A stretch of 32,895 nt of DNA from assembly GCF_024213195.1 (NCBI RefSeq), contig NZ_JANAVF010000030.1, positions 1 to 32,895 of the forward strand. The letters are read 5' to 3'. The position numbers were made by a program, and so were the translations under genes. The stretch comes from Streptomyces sp. TBY4 (lineage in GTDB: Bacteria; Actinomycetota; Actinomycetes; Streptomycetales; Streptomycetaceae). The notes under the pieces are model-generated. The model was not told the origin of the DNA, did not search any database, and saw only the letters and a program-made list of their open reading frames with translations. Below, one piece after another: positions 8,172 to 17,864 of this stretch (within the stretch, counting starts at the first letter, position 1; each line of letters begins with the position of its first letter).

Positions 8172-8200
8172 TTGACGCACCCCTGGTGACTGCCTACCTT
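8172..8200 (+). promoter_or_regulatory. Housekeeping-sigma promoter of the second merR gene
   Basis: TTGACG (8172-8177), a 17-nt spacer and TACCTT (8195-8200) form a near-consensus principal-sigma (HrdB-type) promoter. Transcription should start near 8207, giving a ~25-nt leader that contains GGAGGG (8221-8226) before the GTG at 8232. Confidence 0.72.
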
Positions 8201-8231
8201 CAAGATGGCAGGTCAAGGACGGAGGGTCGGC

Positions 8232-8891
8232 GTGAGAGTCACGGGCGACGGTATGACCGGGGGCATCCCCGCACGGAGTGACGGTGGGCCGTACCCGCTG
8301 CACGGTGGTGCGGTGAACTCCGCGCGCCGTCAGCCGGAGCACCCGCCGGTCGGTTCGGTGGGGCCGGTGGGGCCCCAGGGCGGCGAGTCGTCCGCACCCG
8401 AGCAGGTCGGATACCGGGGGCCGACGGCGTGCGCCGCGGCCGGCATCACCTACCGGCAGCTCGACTACTGGGCGCGCACCGGGCTGGTGGAGCCCACGGT
8501 GCGGCCGGCCTACGGGTCGGGGACGCAGCGCCTGTACAGCTTCCGGGACGTGGTTGTCCTCAAGATCGTGAAGCGCTTCCTGGACACCGGGGTGGCGCTG
8601 CAGAACATCCGCACCGCCGTGCAGCACCTGCGCGACCGGGGCTTCTCCGACCTGGAGCGGATGACGCTGATGAGCGACGGCGCCACCGTGTACGAGTGCA
8701 CCTCTCCGGACCAGGTCGTCAGCCTGCTCCAGGGGGGCCAGGGCATCTTCGGGATCGCCGTGGGCGTGGTCTGGCGCGACGTCGAGAACGCCCTGTCGCA
8801 GCTGCACGGGGAGCGCGTGGACACGGGCGAGACCGTGGTCGGGCACAACCCGGCCGATGAGCTGGCCGCGCGGCGGAACAGGGCCGTCTGA
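8232..8891 (+). CDS. MerR-family transcriptional regulator (Rv1830/ResR-like)
   Basis: This 219-residue protein has a disordered Gly/Pro-rich N-terminus of about 60 residues and then a MerR winged helix-turn-helix (PTACAAAGITYRQLDYWAR, GLVEPTVRPAYGSGTQRLYS). A dimerisation helix and a C-terminal domain of the type LMSDGATVYECTSPDQVVSLLQGGQGIFGIAVG follow. By sequence style and position it matches Rv1830 (ResR/McdR), a regulator linked to division and growth control in mycobacteria. The GTG at 8232 has GGAGGG at 5 nt; an upstream ATG at 8205 would fall at the predicted transcription start and lacks a ribosome-binding site. Its target genes here are unknown. Confidence 0.86.
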   Translation: MRVTGDGMTGGIPARSDGGPYPLHGGAVNSARRQPEHPPVGSVGPVGPQGGESSAPEQVGYRGPTACAAAGITYRQLDYWARTGLVEPTVRPAYGSGTQRLYSFRDVVVLKIVKRFLDTGVALQNIRTAVQHLRDRGFSDLERMTLMSDGATVYECTSPDQVVSLLQGGQGIFGIAVGVVWRDVENALSQLHGERVDTGETVVGHNPADELAARRNRAV

Positions 8892-8974
8892 GGTTCGCCC
8901 CGCCCGGGGGGTGGGGTCGGCCTTCGTGGCCGTGGCCCTGTTCGCGGCCGTGTTCGTGTTTGCGTTCGGGCCGA

Positions 8975-8997
8975 TTGTCAGTGGTGTAGGGCAGCAT
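8975..8997 (+). promoter_or_regulatory. PafBC-type DNA-damage promoter of dinB
   Basis: TTGTCAGTGG (8975-8984) exactly matches the LexA-independent DNA-damage element TTGTCRGTGG known from mycobacterial recA (recognised with PafBC). CAGCAT (8992-8997) follows at 7 nt; the published form has N8 and TAnnnT, so the -10 is imperfect. The GTG start of dinB is 8 nt downstream of the hexamer, fitting a leaderless transcript. No LexA-type palindrome was seen here. Confidence 0.6.
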
Positions 8998-9004
8998 CGG
9001 AGCT

Positions 9005-11641
9005 GTGAGAGCCGCGCCGACCATCCTGCACCTGGACATGGACGCCTTCTACGCCTCCGTGGAGCAGGCGTCGAAGCCGAGCCTGCGCGGCAAGGCCGTC
9101 ATCGTCGGCGGGCTCGGGCCGCGCGGGGTCGTCGCCACCGCCTCGTACGAGGCCAGGCGCTTCGGGGTGCACTCGGCCATGCCGATGGCCCAGGCGCGGC
9201 GGCTCTGCCCGAACGGCGCGTGCCTGGTTCCGCGCTTCAGCCTGTACCGCGAGGTCAGCGACACCGTCATGGGGATGCTCCGGGAGCTGTCCCCCCTCGT
9301 GGAGCCGCTGAGCCTGGACGAGGCCTTCGTGGACCTGGAGGCAGGCGGGGTCGCCTTCGACGCGAAGACGGCGCGGGCCGTCGGTGAGCGGCTGAGGGCC
9401 GACATCACCGCCGTGACGGGGCTGAGCGGGTCGGTGGGGCTCGCGGGGTCCAAGATGCTCGCGAAGGTCGCCTCCGAGGAGGCCAAGCCCGCCGGGCTGC
9501 TCCTGATCGAGGTCGGCACGGAGCGGGCGCACCTCGCGCCGATGTCCGTACGGACCCTGCCCGGGGTGGGGCCGGCCACGGGGGAGCACCTGCGGCGGGC
9601 CGGGATCACCACGGTGGGGGAGCTGGCGGCGGCCGGCGAGGACGAGCTGGTCCGGATCGTGGGGCGCTCGCACGGGGTCGGGCTGTACCGGATGGCACTG
9701 GGCGTGGACGAGCGGCCGGTCGTCGCGGAGCGCGACGCGAAGTCCGTCTCCGTGGAGGACACCTTCGACATGGACCTGCACGACCGGGTGCGGATCCGCA
9801 CCGAGGTGCAGCGGCTCGCGGACCGGTGCGTGGAGCGGCTGCGGGGGTCGGGGCACTCGGGGCGGACCATCGTGCTCAAGGTTCGGCGGTACGACTTCTC
9901 CACGCTGACGCGGTCGGAGACCCTGCGGGGGCCCACGGACGACCCGGTGGTGGTGCGGGAGGCGGCGGCGCGGCTGCTGGAGGCGGTGGACACCACGGGT
10001 GGGGTGCGGCTGCTGGGGGTGGGGGTGACGGGGCTTGCGGACTACACGCAGGAGGATCTGTTCGCCTTCGCCGACGCGATGGCTGCGCGGGCTGGGGCGG
10101 GTGGGGATCTGGGCCCGGATGGGGGCCCCGGCACGGGTGGGACCTCGGGCACGGGTGTGGATCGTGATGGTGGGGCTGCGCCGTTCGGTGGGGGTGCTGG
10201 GCAGGGACCTGGGTCCGGGCAGGACGAGCGTGCCGGGCGGGGCTCGGGCGCCCCGGAGGGCGGGGAGTCCGGCCAGGGGCTGAGTGAGGGCGCTGGGCGC
10301 GTGCAGGGTGCTGGGCAGGGCCAGGGCGTCGGGCAGGGGCAGGGCGCCGGGCAGGGCCAGGGTGCTGCGCAAGGACAGCGTGAGGGTGCTGGGCAGAGCG
10401 CTGGGCCGCCCGGACAGGGTGAGGCCGCTGAGCTGGGGGTGGGTGACGGATCCGGGGAGGGGGAGGGCCGCGGACCGGGGAAGACTGTCTGGCCGGGCCA
10501 GGGGGCGGGTGAAGGGCTGAGCGGGGCTGCTGGGCAGGGGTTGCGTGGATCTGAGGTGGGGGCGAGCGCTGGGCCGGCGGAGGCCGTCCAGCGGGGCTCG
10601 AAGCGTGGCCGGGTGGTGAGTGAGGCTGTTGGGGAGGGTCTGGGGGCGGGTGAAGGGCTGAGTGAGGCTGTTGCCGGGCAGGGGCAGGGGCAGGGGCAGG
10701 GTGGTTGGGCTGGGACGGGGGAGAGCTCGGGGCCAGCGGAGGCCGCCCGGCAAGGCCGGGGACATGGCCAGGTGCTGGGTAAGGCCGCTGGGCGGGATCA
10801 GGGGGCTGGGCAAGGGCTGAGTGTGGCTGCTGCCGGCCAGGAGGCTGGGCGGAAGCCGGGCGGAGCCGCCGGGCCGGGGCGCGGGGCTGGGCAAGGGCTG
10901 AGTGAGGCTGCTGGGCCAGGGCTGGATGGTGGACCTGAGGGTGCCGGACGGGGTCAGGATGCCCAGCAGGGCCAGGGCCAGGGCCAGGGCCAGGGCCAGG
11001 GCCAGGGCCAGGGTTCGGGTCAGGACCAGGGCCAGGGTTCGGGGCAGGACCAGGGGTCGGGTTCGGGTCCGGGTCAGGACCAGGGCCAGGGTTCGGGTCA
11101 GGACCAGAGCCAGGGTTCGGGTCAGGACCAGGGGTCGGGTTCGGGCCCGGGGCAGGGCCAGGGTTTGGGTTCGGGCCAGGGTCCGGGGCAGGGCCAGGGG
11201 TCGGGTTCGGGCCCGGGGCAGGGCCAGGGTTTGGGTTCGGGCCAGGGTCCGGGGCAGGGCCAGGGGTTGGGTTCGGGCCAGGGCCAGGGCCAGGGCCAGG
11301 GCCAGGGCCCGGGCCCGGGGTTGGGTTCGGGCCAGGGCCAGGGGCCGGGGCAGGGCCAGGGCCAGGGTTTGGGTTTGGGGCCGGGGGTGGTGGTTGGGCA
11401 GGGGCTTGGGGGTGGTGACGAGGTGGTTGGGCGGCGGTGGTCGGCCGGGAGTGATGTGCGGCATGCGGTGTACGGGCCGGGGTGGGTGCAGGGCAGTGGG
11501 GTCGGGCGGGTGACCGTACGGTTCGAGCAGCCCGGATCCGAGCCGGGGCGGGTGCGGACGTTCATGGTCGACGACCCGGAGCTGGAGCCGTCCGATCCGA
11601 TGCCGTTGGTCGGGGACCCGGCGGCTTCCGAACGGGCCTGA
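9005..11641 (+). CDS. dinB: DNA polymerase IV with very long Gly/Gln-rich repeat insert
   Basis: This Y-family translesion polymerase has 878 residues; Pol IV is usually 350-480. Residues ~1-345 are a complete catalytic core, with LDMDAFYASVEQ at ~10-21, SLDEAFVDL with the catalytic Asp-Glu pair, thumb motif TLPGVGPATGEHL and the little-finger domain. QEDLF at 349-353 is a good beta-clamp-binding motif. Residues ~358-815 are low complexity, nearly all G, Q, A, S, P, E and D: first decayed GAGQGLSEAAG-type repeats, then GQ/GS repeats. A conserved-looking module (DVRHAVYGPGWVQGSGVGRV, from D817) closes the protein. The start codon is GTG, probably leaderless. The reading frame stays open throughout, so the insert is translated if dinB is. 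The core call is certain; the role of the insert is unknown. Confidence 0.9.
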   Translation: MRAAPTILHLDMDAFYASVEQASKPSLRGKAVIVGGLGPRGVVATASYEARRFGVHSAMPMAQARRLCPNGACLVPRFSLYREVSDTVMGMLRELSPLVEPLSLDEAFVDLEAGGVAFDAKTARAVGERLRADITAVTGLSGSVGLAGSKMLAKVASEEAKPAGLLLIEVGTERAHLAPMSVRTLPGVGPATGEHLRRAGITTVGELAAAGEDELVRIVGRSHGVGLYRMALGVDERPVVAERDAKSVSVEDTFDMDLHDRVRIRTEVQRLADRCVERLRGSGHSGRTIVLKVRRYDFSTLTRSETLRGPTDDPVVVREAAARLLEAVDTTGGVRLLGVGVTGLADYTQEDLFAFADAMAARAGAGGDLGPDGGPGTGGTSGTGVDRDGGAAPFGGGAGQGPGSGQDERAGRGSGAPEGGESGQGLSEGAGRVQGAGQGQGVGQGQGAGQGQGAAQGQREGAGQSAGPPGQGEAAELGVGDGSGEGEGRGPGKTVWPGQGAGEGLSGAAGQGLRGSEVGASAGPAEAVQRGSKRGRVVSEAVGEGLGAGEGLSEAVAGQGQGQGQGGWAGTGESSGPAEAARQGRGHGQVLGKAAGRDQGAGQGLSVAAAGQEAGRKPGGAAGPGRGAGQGLSEAAGPGLDGGPEGAGRGQDAQQGQGQGQGQGQGQGQGSGQDQGQGSGQDQGSGSGPGQDQGQGSGQDQSQGSGQDQGSGSGPGQGQGLGSGQGPGQGQGSGSGPGQGQGLGSGQGPGQGQGLGSGQGQGQGQGQGPGPGLGSGQGQGPGQGQGQGLGLGPGVVVGQGLGGGDEVVGRRWSAGSDVRHAVYGPGWVQGSGVGRVTVRFEQPGSEPGRVRTFMVDDPELEPSDPMPLVGDPAASERA
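10967..11272 (+). repeat. Tandem repeats inside dinB: hexamer and 66-bp units
   Basis: Seven perfect CAGGGC hexamers (10967-11008) encode a Gly-Gln run. Irregular repeats built from CAGGGC, CAGGAC and TCGGGT follow. A 66-bp unit (11141-11206) is repeated with about one mismatch at 11207-11272 and encodes a 22-residue block. The coding strand is very rich in GGG runs spaced by 3-4 nt, so it has G-quadruplex potential. Repeats in multiples of 3 nt keep the frame, the pattern expected for replication slippage under selection for an open frame. Confidence 0.88.
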
Positions 11642-11729
11642 GGCTGGAGGTGCCGTGCGGTGCCGGCTGTGCCTGGTGAGGTGTTCGCTGCGCGGGTTGC
11701 CGGGGCCGGGTCTTGATGGTGGCCCGGGG

Positions 11730-11891
11730 CTCCGGGCACCCGCGGCAGGCGCCTGAGATCGGCACGACCAGGAGCCACTGCCGGGCAGGGGCCGTAGGCA
11801 CCCGTCGGCGGCAGCGCACACCCCGCGCCCCTCCGGACACCCGCGGCAGGCGCCTGAGACCGGCACGGGCGGGAGCCACTGCCTGGGCAGG
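11730..11891. repeat. Imperfect ~60-bp direct repeat, two copies
   Basis: Copy 1 (11730-11789) and copy 2 (11831-11891) both begin CTCCGG and share CACCCGCGGCAGGCGCCTGA, CGGCACG and GGAGCCACTGCC. Their starts are 101 bp apart. No protein or known element is recognised. Confidence 0.75.
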
Positions 11892-12276
11892 CACCACCGG
11901 CACCGATAGGCGAGACGGGCAGGGCCCGCAGGAAGCGGGCAGGCGGCAGCAGCGACCCCACCTGAACGCTGGCACTCGGGCACCGAACCCGGCTGCGCCC
12001 GGCAGTAGGGGCAGGGCGGCAGTGCCTGGGGGAGGGCGCCGGGTGGCCACGGCCCTGCCCTGGCCAGGGCGTGGCGTCGGCGGTGCCTGCTGGTCGTGTT
12101 CCGACCGAGGGGCTGAGGGCTCCGTGCGCCATCGCCTCTGGCCGTGTTGCCGGCAGGAGGTCTGAGGGTCTTGGGGACCGTCCTGAGCCGTGTGCTGTCA
12201 GGTGGCTGCTCGTGGGTGTTCGGGCGTAGGGGTGCTGGTGGGTGAGGTGGGGGTTCTGACCGGCCCGTCCTTGGCG

Positions 12277-12366
12277 CAGCCGTCAGCCGTCAGCCGTCAG
12301 CCGTCAGCCGTCAGCCGTCAGCCGTCAGCCGTCAGCCGTCAGCCGTCAGCCGTCAGTCGTCAGCCG
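12277..12366. repeat. Heptanucleotide tandem repeat (CAGCCGT)n
   Basis: Eleven perfect copies of CAGCCGT (12277-12353) are followed by one copy with a C-to-T change (CAGTCGT, 12354-12360) and a partial CAGCCG. Seven is not a multiple of three, so every frame cycles through the same heptapeptide register, and copy-number change would shift any frame. This argues the DNA is non-coding. It lies in the 3' intergenic space between convergent dinB and the PRC-barrel gene. Confidence 0.95.
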
Positions 12367-12482
12367 GGCCCGTGCCTCGGGCCGGGCCTGAGGCAGGTGG
12401 CAGCTTCGGGGTGCGGGTGTTGGAGGCTGCGGCAGTCCTGGTCGTGTCGTGTGTGTGGGGCGGCGGCGGTAGTGGCGGGGGG

Positions 12483-12848
12483 TTAGGGGGTGTCCTGGGT
12501 TTTGTGGCCGAAGTCGTGGTGGAAGTCTGTGGGGAGGGTCAGGTCCAGGCCGTAGTGGTGGTAGAGCTGGAGTTCCTGTTCGGGGGAGAGGTGGCGGCCC
12601 ACGCCGAAGTCGGGGGCGTCCCTGATGAGGGAGCGTTCGAAGGGCACGCGCAGGGTGTCGCCCACCATCTCGCTGGGCTCCAGGGGGACGAAGGCGTCCC
12701 GGCTGAAGAGGCCGGTGCGTACGGCGGCCCATTCCGGGATGCCGGTGGCGTCGTCGAGGTAGACCTCGTCGACGGTGCCGATCTTGGTGCCGTTGCGGTC
12801 GAACGCCTTGCGGCCGATCAGGCTGCGGGGATCGATGTCGGTCTGCAC
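12483..12848 (-). CDS. PRC-barrel domain protein
   Basis: This 121-residue cytoplasmic protein has an N-terminal PRC-barrel (residues ~5-80: LIGRKAFDRNGTKIGTVDEVYLDD, then EWAAVRTGLFSRDAFVPLE). A short tail follows that ends in HHYGLDLTLPTDFHHDFGHK. PRC-barrels occur in photosynthetic reaction centre H subunits, RimM and many small actinobacterial proteins, where the role is unknown. The GTG at 12848 is preceded on the minus strand by GGAGGG at 8 nt. An upstream ATG at 12920 would add 24 residues unlike the family. It diverges from the glycine riboswitch and gcvP. Confidence 0.82.
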   Translation of the reverse strand: MQTDIDPRSLIGRKAFDRNGTKIGTVDEVYLDDATGIPEWAAVRTGLFSRDAFVPLEPSEMVGDTLRVPFERSLIRDAPDFGVGRHLSPEQELQLYHHYGLDLTLPTDFHHDFGHKTQDTP

Positions 12849-12948
12849 GGTCCGGTCCCTCCATTTGGTCGCAACTCCTCCGTAATGACTACAGAAGTGC
12901 ATTTTTGGAGAGGGGGCCACTCGAGGGAGGGGGCCAGATCCTCGCTGG

Positions 12949-12954
12949 TAGGCT
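12949..12954 (+). promoter_or_regulatory. Candidate -10 element upstream of the glycine riboswitch
   Basis: TAGGCT fits the TAnnnT -10 consensus and lies ~20 nt before the first aptamer, where a gcvP leader transcript should start. No convincing -35 is visible. Confidence 0.4.
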
Positions 12955-12966
12955 GGGTTACGGCTG

Positions 12967-13203
12967 TTGACCCTGTGCGGGAGAGTCCTCCGAGTGAGTT
13001 CGACGGAGGCGCCGAAGGAGCAAATCCTCCCCGGAATCTCTCAGGCATACGTACCGCACGTGGTGAGGCCACTCTGGAAAGCAGGTGCGGGTACCGGGCG
13101 CGCAGTGCCGGTCCCTCTCCTCACCGACGGTGAAAGCCGGACCTCGTGGGCGATCCCCGCGCGGTTCGGTGAAGCTCTCAGGTTGTGATGACAGAGGGGG
13201 AGG
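12967..13203 (+). promoter_or_regulatory. Tandem glycine riboswitch of gcvP
   Basis: Aptamer 1 (about 12975-13059) is closed by GTGCGG/CCGCAC and contains GGAGAG, CGCCGAAGGAGCAA and AATCTCTCAGGCA, the conserved core of the glycine riboswitch. CTCTGGAAAGC follows it. Aptamer 2 (about 13070-13203) contains CACCGACGGTGAAAGCC, GGTGAAGCTCTCAGGTT and GACAGAGGGGG. This two-aptamer order is the standard cooperative form. In S. griseus such riboswitches are known to turn on glycine-cleavage genes in response to glycine, so this one most likely activates gcvP. Exact edges are estimates. Confidence 0.93.
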
Positions 13204-13264
13204 CCGTCCGGGTGCCCGCGCCGTGGTGCCCCTCGCAGGTCGTACGACCAGGAGGCCTCCGTAC

Positions 13265-16150
<2,886 letters not shown>

Positions 16151-16174
16151 CGGCAACGGATGAAGTGACCTGAC

Positions 16175-16216
16175 GAAGGGGCCGGTCCGGGAGTTCTCTC
16201 CCGGACCGGCCCCTTT
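16175..16216. terminator. Bidirectional terminator between gcvP and the DUF5999 gene
   Basis: AAGGGGCCGGTCCGGGAG (16176-16193) is perfectly complementary to 16198-16215 around a TTCT loop. This is an 18-bp stem with A and T runs at its ends, so it works in both directions. It lies between the convergent stops of gcvP and the DUF5999 gene. Confidence 0.95.
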
Positions 16217-16231
16217 CGTTCGCGTCGTCGG

Positions 16232-16438
16232 CTAGGCCGCCTTCATCACCTGCGTCGCCGCGAGCGGGCGGTGCGGGGCGATGATCTGGCCGTCCGGCAG
16301 CAGCTCACCGGTGTCCTCGAAGAGCAGGACGCCGTTGCACAGCAGGCTCCAGCCCTGTTCCGGGTGAACGGCCACGGGGTGTGCGGCCTCCCGGTCGGCG
16401 GAGTCGGCGGACGGGCATGCTGGCTTGTGCTGGCACAT
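16232..16438 (-). CDS. DUF5999 family small protein
   Basis: This 68-residue protein is nearly restricted to actinomycetes. It begins MCQHKPACPSADSADREAAH and contains HPEQGWSLLCNGVLLFEDTGELLPDG, the hallmark of DUF5999. Three cysteines (two in the CxHxxxC-like start, one in LLCNG) could bind metal, but no function is known. I chose the ATG at 16438 because family members usually start at MCQH. In-frame ATGs at 16504 (behind GGGGGGC) and 16522 would add up to 28 residues. It is convergent with gcvP across a strong terminator. Confidence 0.8.
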   Translation of the reverse strand: MCQHKPACPSADSADREAAHPVAVHPEQGWSLLCNGVLLFEDTGELLPDGQIIAPHRPLAATQVMKAA

Positions 16439-16728
16439 GGATGCGTTCTTTCGCTGCGGTGTGGTCTGTGTGCTGCGGCTCGGTGCGTTGTGCGCGTCGT
16501 TCATGGCCGCCCCCCGTATCAACGACTTGGCTCGGTCAGAGTCCCCAGTCTTGCCCTACGGCACCGTGTCCGCAGGGATTTCCCGGCAGCTGTCCTCACA
16601 GATTGATGACGCATCACCCGTGCGGGCGGTTCAGCTCAACTCCCCTGTCATTTCGGATGGTTCACACGTGGCCCGAGTGGGCTAGGCCGAATGGGCAGAA
16701 CCGGTCAGGGGCCCGGTCGAGGGACCGG

Positions 16729-17349
16729 TCAGGCGGCCGGTGCGGCCACGGAGGGCGGTGCCGGGGGAGCCGTCGGTGTGAGCCGGTGGGTCAGTACGGG
16801 CAGCAGCTCGGACACGGGGTGCGGACGGTAGGCGGCGATGCCGGGCGGGGCCGGCGCCAGCGGGACCAGGAGGTCCGCGGCGGCCGGCAGTCCGGCGGAG
16901 GCGTCGGCTCCCACCGATCCGTGCAGCCACAGGGTCAGCATGTACAGCTCCGGTACGGACAGCAGGCGCGGCTGGTAGTTCTTGCCGAGCGACTCGGCCT
17001 GGCGCAGGGCGCGTTCGGTGGCGGAGACGTAGGGGCCCTCGAAGAAGTGGGAGAAGGCCCAGCCGTCCGGGGTCAGCCGGGTGTCGGCCGCGGCGACGTA
17101 GCGGTCCCCGCTGCGGATCAGGAACCGCCAGCCGGTCAGCCGGGTGCGCGGCGGCCTGCCTCCCGCGGTCAGGCCGGAGATGTGCAGCCGGTCCAGGACG
17201 TGGACGGGCAGCGGCAGTTCGGCGGTCATCGGCCCCTGGAGGGAGCGCAGGGCCGGGGTGTGCGCCTCGTGGACGGCGGTGGGGGAACCGAGGGCCGCGA
17301 GGACGCTGCGCAGGGCGGGCGCGGGAGCCGGAGGGACGTGCAGCGGCAT
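16729..17349 (-). CDS. Conserved-looking hypothetical protein
   Basis: This 206-residue protein is not one I recognise. It has an Ala/Pro-rich N-terminus, a central segment with alternating strands (RLTGWRFLIRSGDRYVAAADTRLTPDGWAFSHFFEGPYV), a helical stretch (ATERALRQAESLGKNYQPRLLSVPELYMLTLWLHG) and an Ala/Pro-rich tail. No signal peptide, membrane helix or catalytic motif is visible. The ATG at 17349 is preceded by GAGAGGCGACC, a plausible ribosome-binding site; the frame extends 33 codons further upstream without a better start. Codon use is typical of the host. Its start lies 515 bp from a divergent YbdK-like gene. Confidence 0.7.
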   Translation of the reverse strand: MPLHVPPAPAPALRSVLAALGSPTAVHEAHTPALRSLQGPMTAELPLPVHVLDRLHISGLTAGGRPPRTRLTGWRFLIRSGDRYVAAADTRLTPDGWAFSHFFEGPYVSATERALRQAESLGKNYQPRLLSVPELYMLTLWLHGSVGADASAGLPAAADLLVPLAPAPPGIAAYRPHPVSELLPVLTHRLTPTAPPAPPSVAAPAA

Positions 17350-17864
17350 GGTGGGTCGCCTCTCGCTTGGGAGACCTGTGGAACGGGGCGGGTGCGGGGT
17401 GCGGACAGCGCTGTCGCATTCTGGGGTCAGAGGGGGGCTGAGGGGCAATGGCCGCGCGCCAACTCTCTGCCTCGCTTGCGGAGTTTATCCGACATGTGTT
17501 CACGCAGTGTTTCGGCTAGCTGTCCCGCCTATTGCCGACAAGGCGCTTACCGGTCCCGCTGACGTGGCATTCGTGCCGGGTGCGCGCAAAAGTTCCGCGC
17601 TGACCTCGGAGGTTACCGGATGGCGGCTCGGCTGAAAAGCATCGGTTATCGATAACCGGCAAAGTCTACACTGTATTTGCGAAAGAGGGCTTGCCAGGTG
17701 AATGTGCCAAAGCGCCCGTCGGCCAAACCGGCGCGCGCTCCCCGCCAGTCACGCCCCCTCTGCGTTATCGATCACGCCGCCGGGGCATCATCGAACCTAA
17801 CGCGCGCCCGGGTCGGTGGATCCGTTCCACGCACGGCCGGGCCCAGTCGAGGAGGGACGCTCCG
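17350..17864. other. Divergent intergenic region with palindromic operator candidate
   Basis: This 515-bp space separates two divergently transcribed genes. It holds the 16-bp palindrome described separately, a TACACT -10-like hexamer (17667-17672), a second TTATCGAT word at 17764-17771 and otherwise nothing gene-like. Local GC is lower around 17630-17690 than in the flanks, as is usual for promoter DNA. Confidence 0.6.
17643..17672 (+). promoter_or_regulatory. Perfect palindrome overlapping a -35 position
   Basis: CGGTTATCGATAACCG (17643-17658) is a perfect 16-bp palindrome. TACACT (17667-17672) fits TAnnnT, so the palindrome covers the place of the -35 element, the classic site for a repressor. 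The implied leader to the ATG at 17865 is ~185 nt. Confidence 0.5.

Larger units (their letters stand above)
11642..12482. other. Gene-free, repeat-rich intergenic region after dinB
   Basis: These 841 bases hold no convincing gene. Open frames here are short, lack ribosome-binding sites and encode repeats. Visible structure: a ~60-bp direct repeat at 11730-11789 and 11831-11891 (most positions identical, sharing CACCCGCGGCAGGCGCCTGA and GGAGCCACTGCC), scattered CAGGC/GGCAGG words, and a heptamer satellite at 12277-12366. Similar words occur in the dinB tail, suggesting the whole 10.1-12.4 kb interval is one zone of repeat expansion. Confidence 0.7.

Noticed and set aside
8892..9004. LexA (SOS) box before dinB
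   Set aside because: No GAAC-N4-GTTC-type palindrome is present; the region has the TTGTCAGTGG element instead.
8978..11983. 1001-codon minus-strand open frame opposite dinB
   Set aside because: It is the complement of a GC-rich gene and its repeats; the product is a Leu/Ala/Pro/Arg repeat with no domain, while the plus strand has a clear polymerase.
12277..12366. CRISPR array
   Set aside because: The units are directly abutting 7-mers without spacers, and no cas gene is near.
12190..12486. Plus-strand frame encoding repeated SAVSRQP
   Set aside because: The peptide repeat is forced by the heptanucleotide array, which reads the same in all frames; there is no ribosome-binding site and no family.
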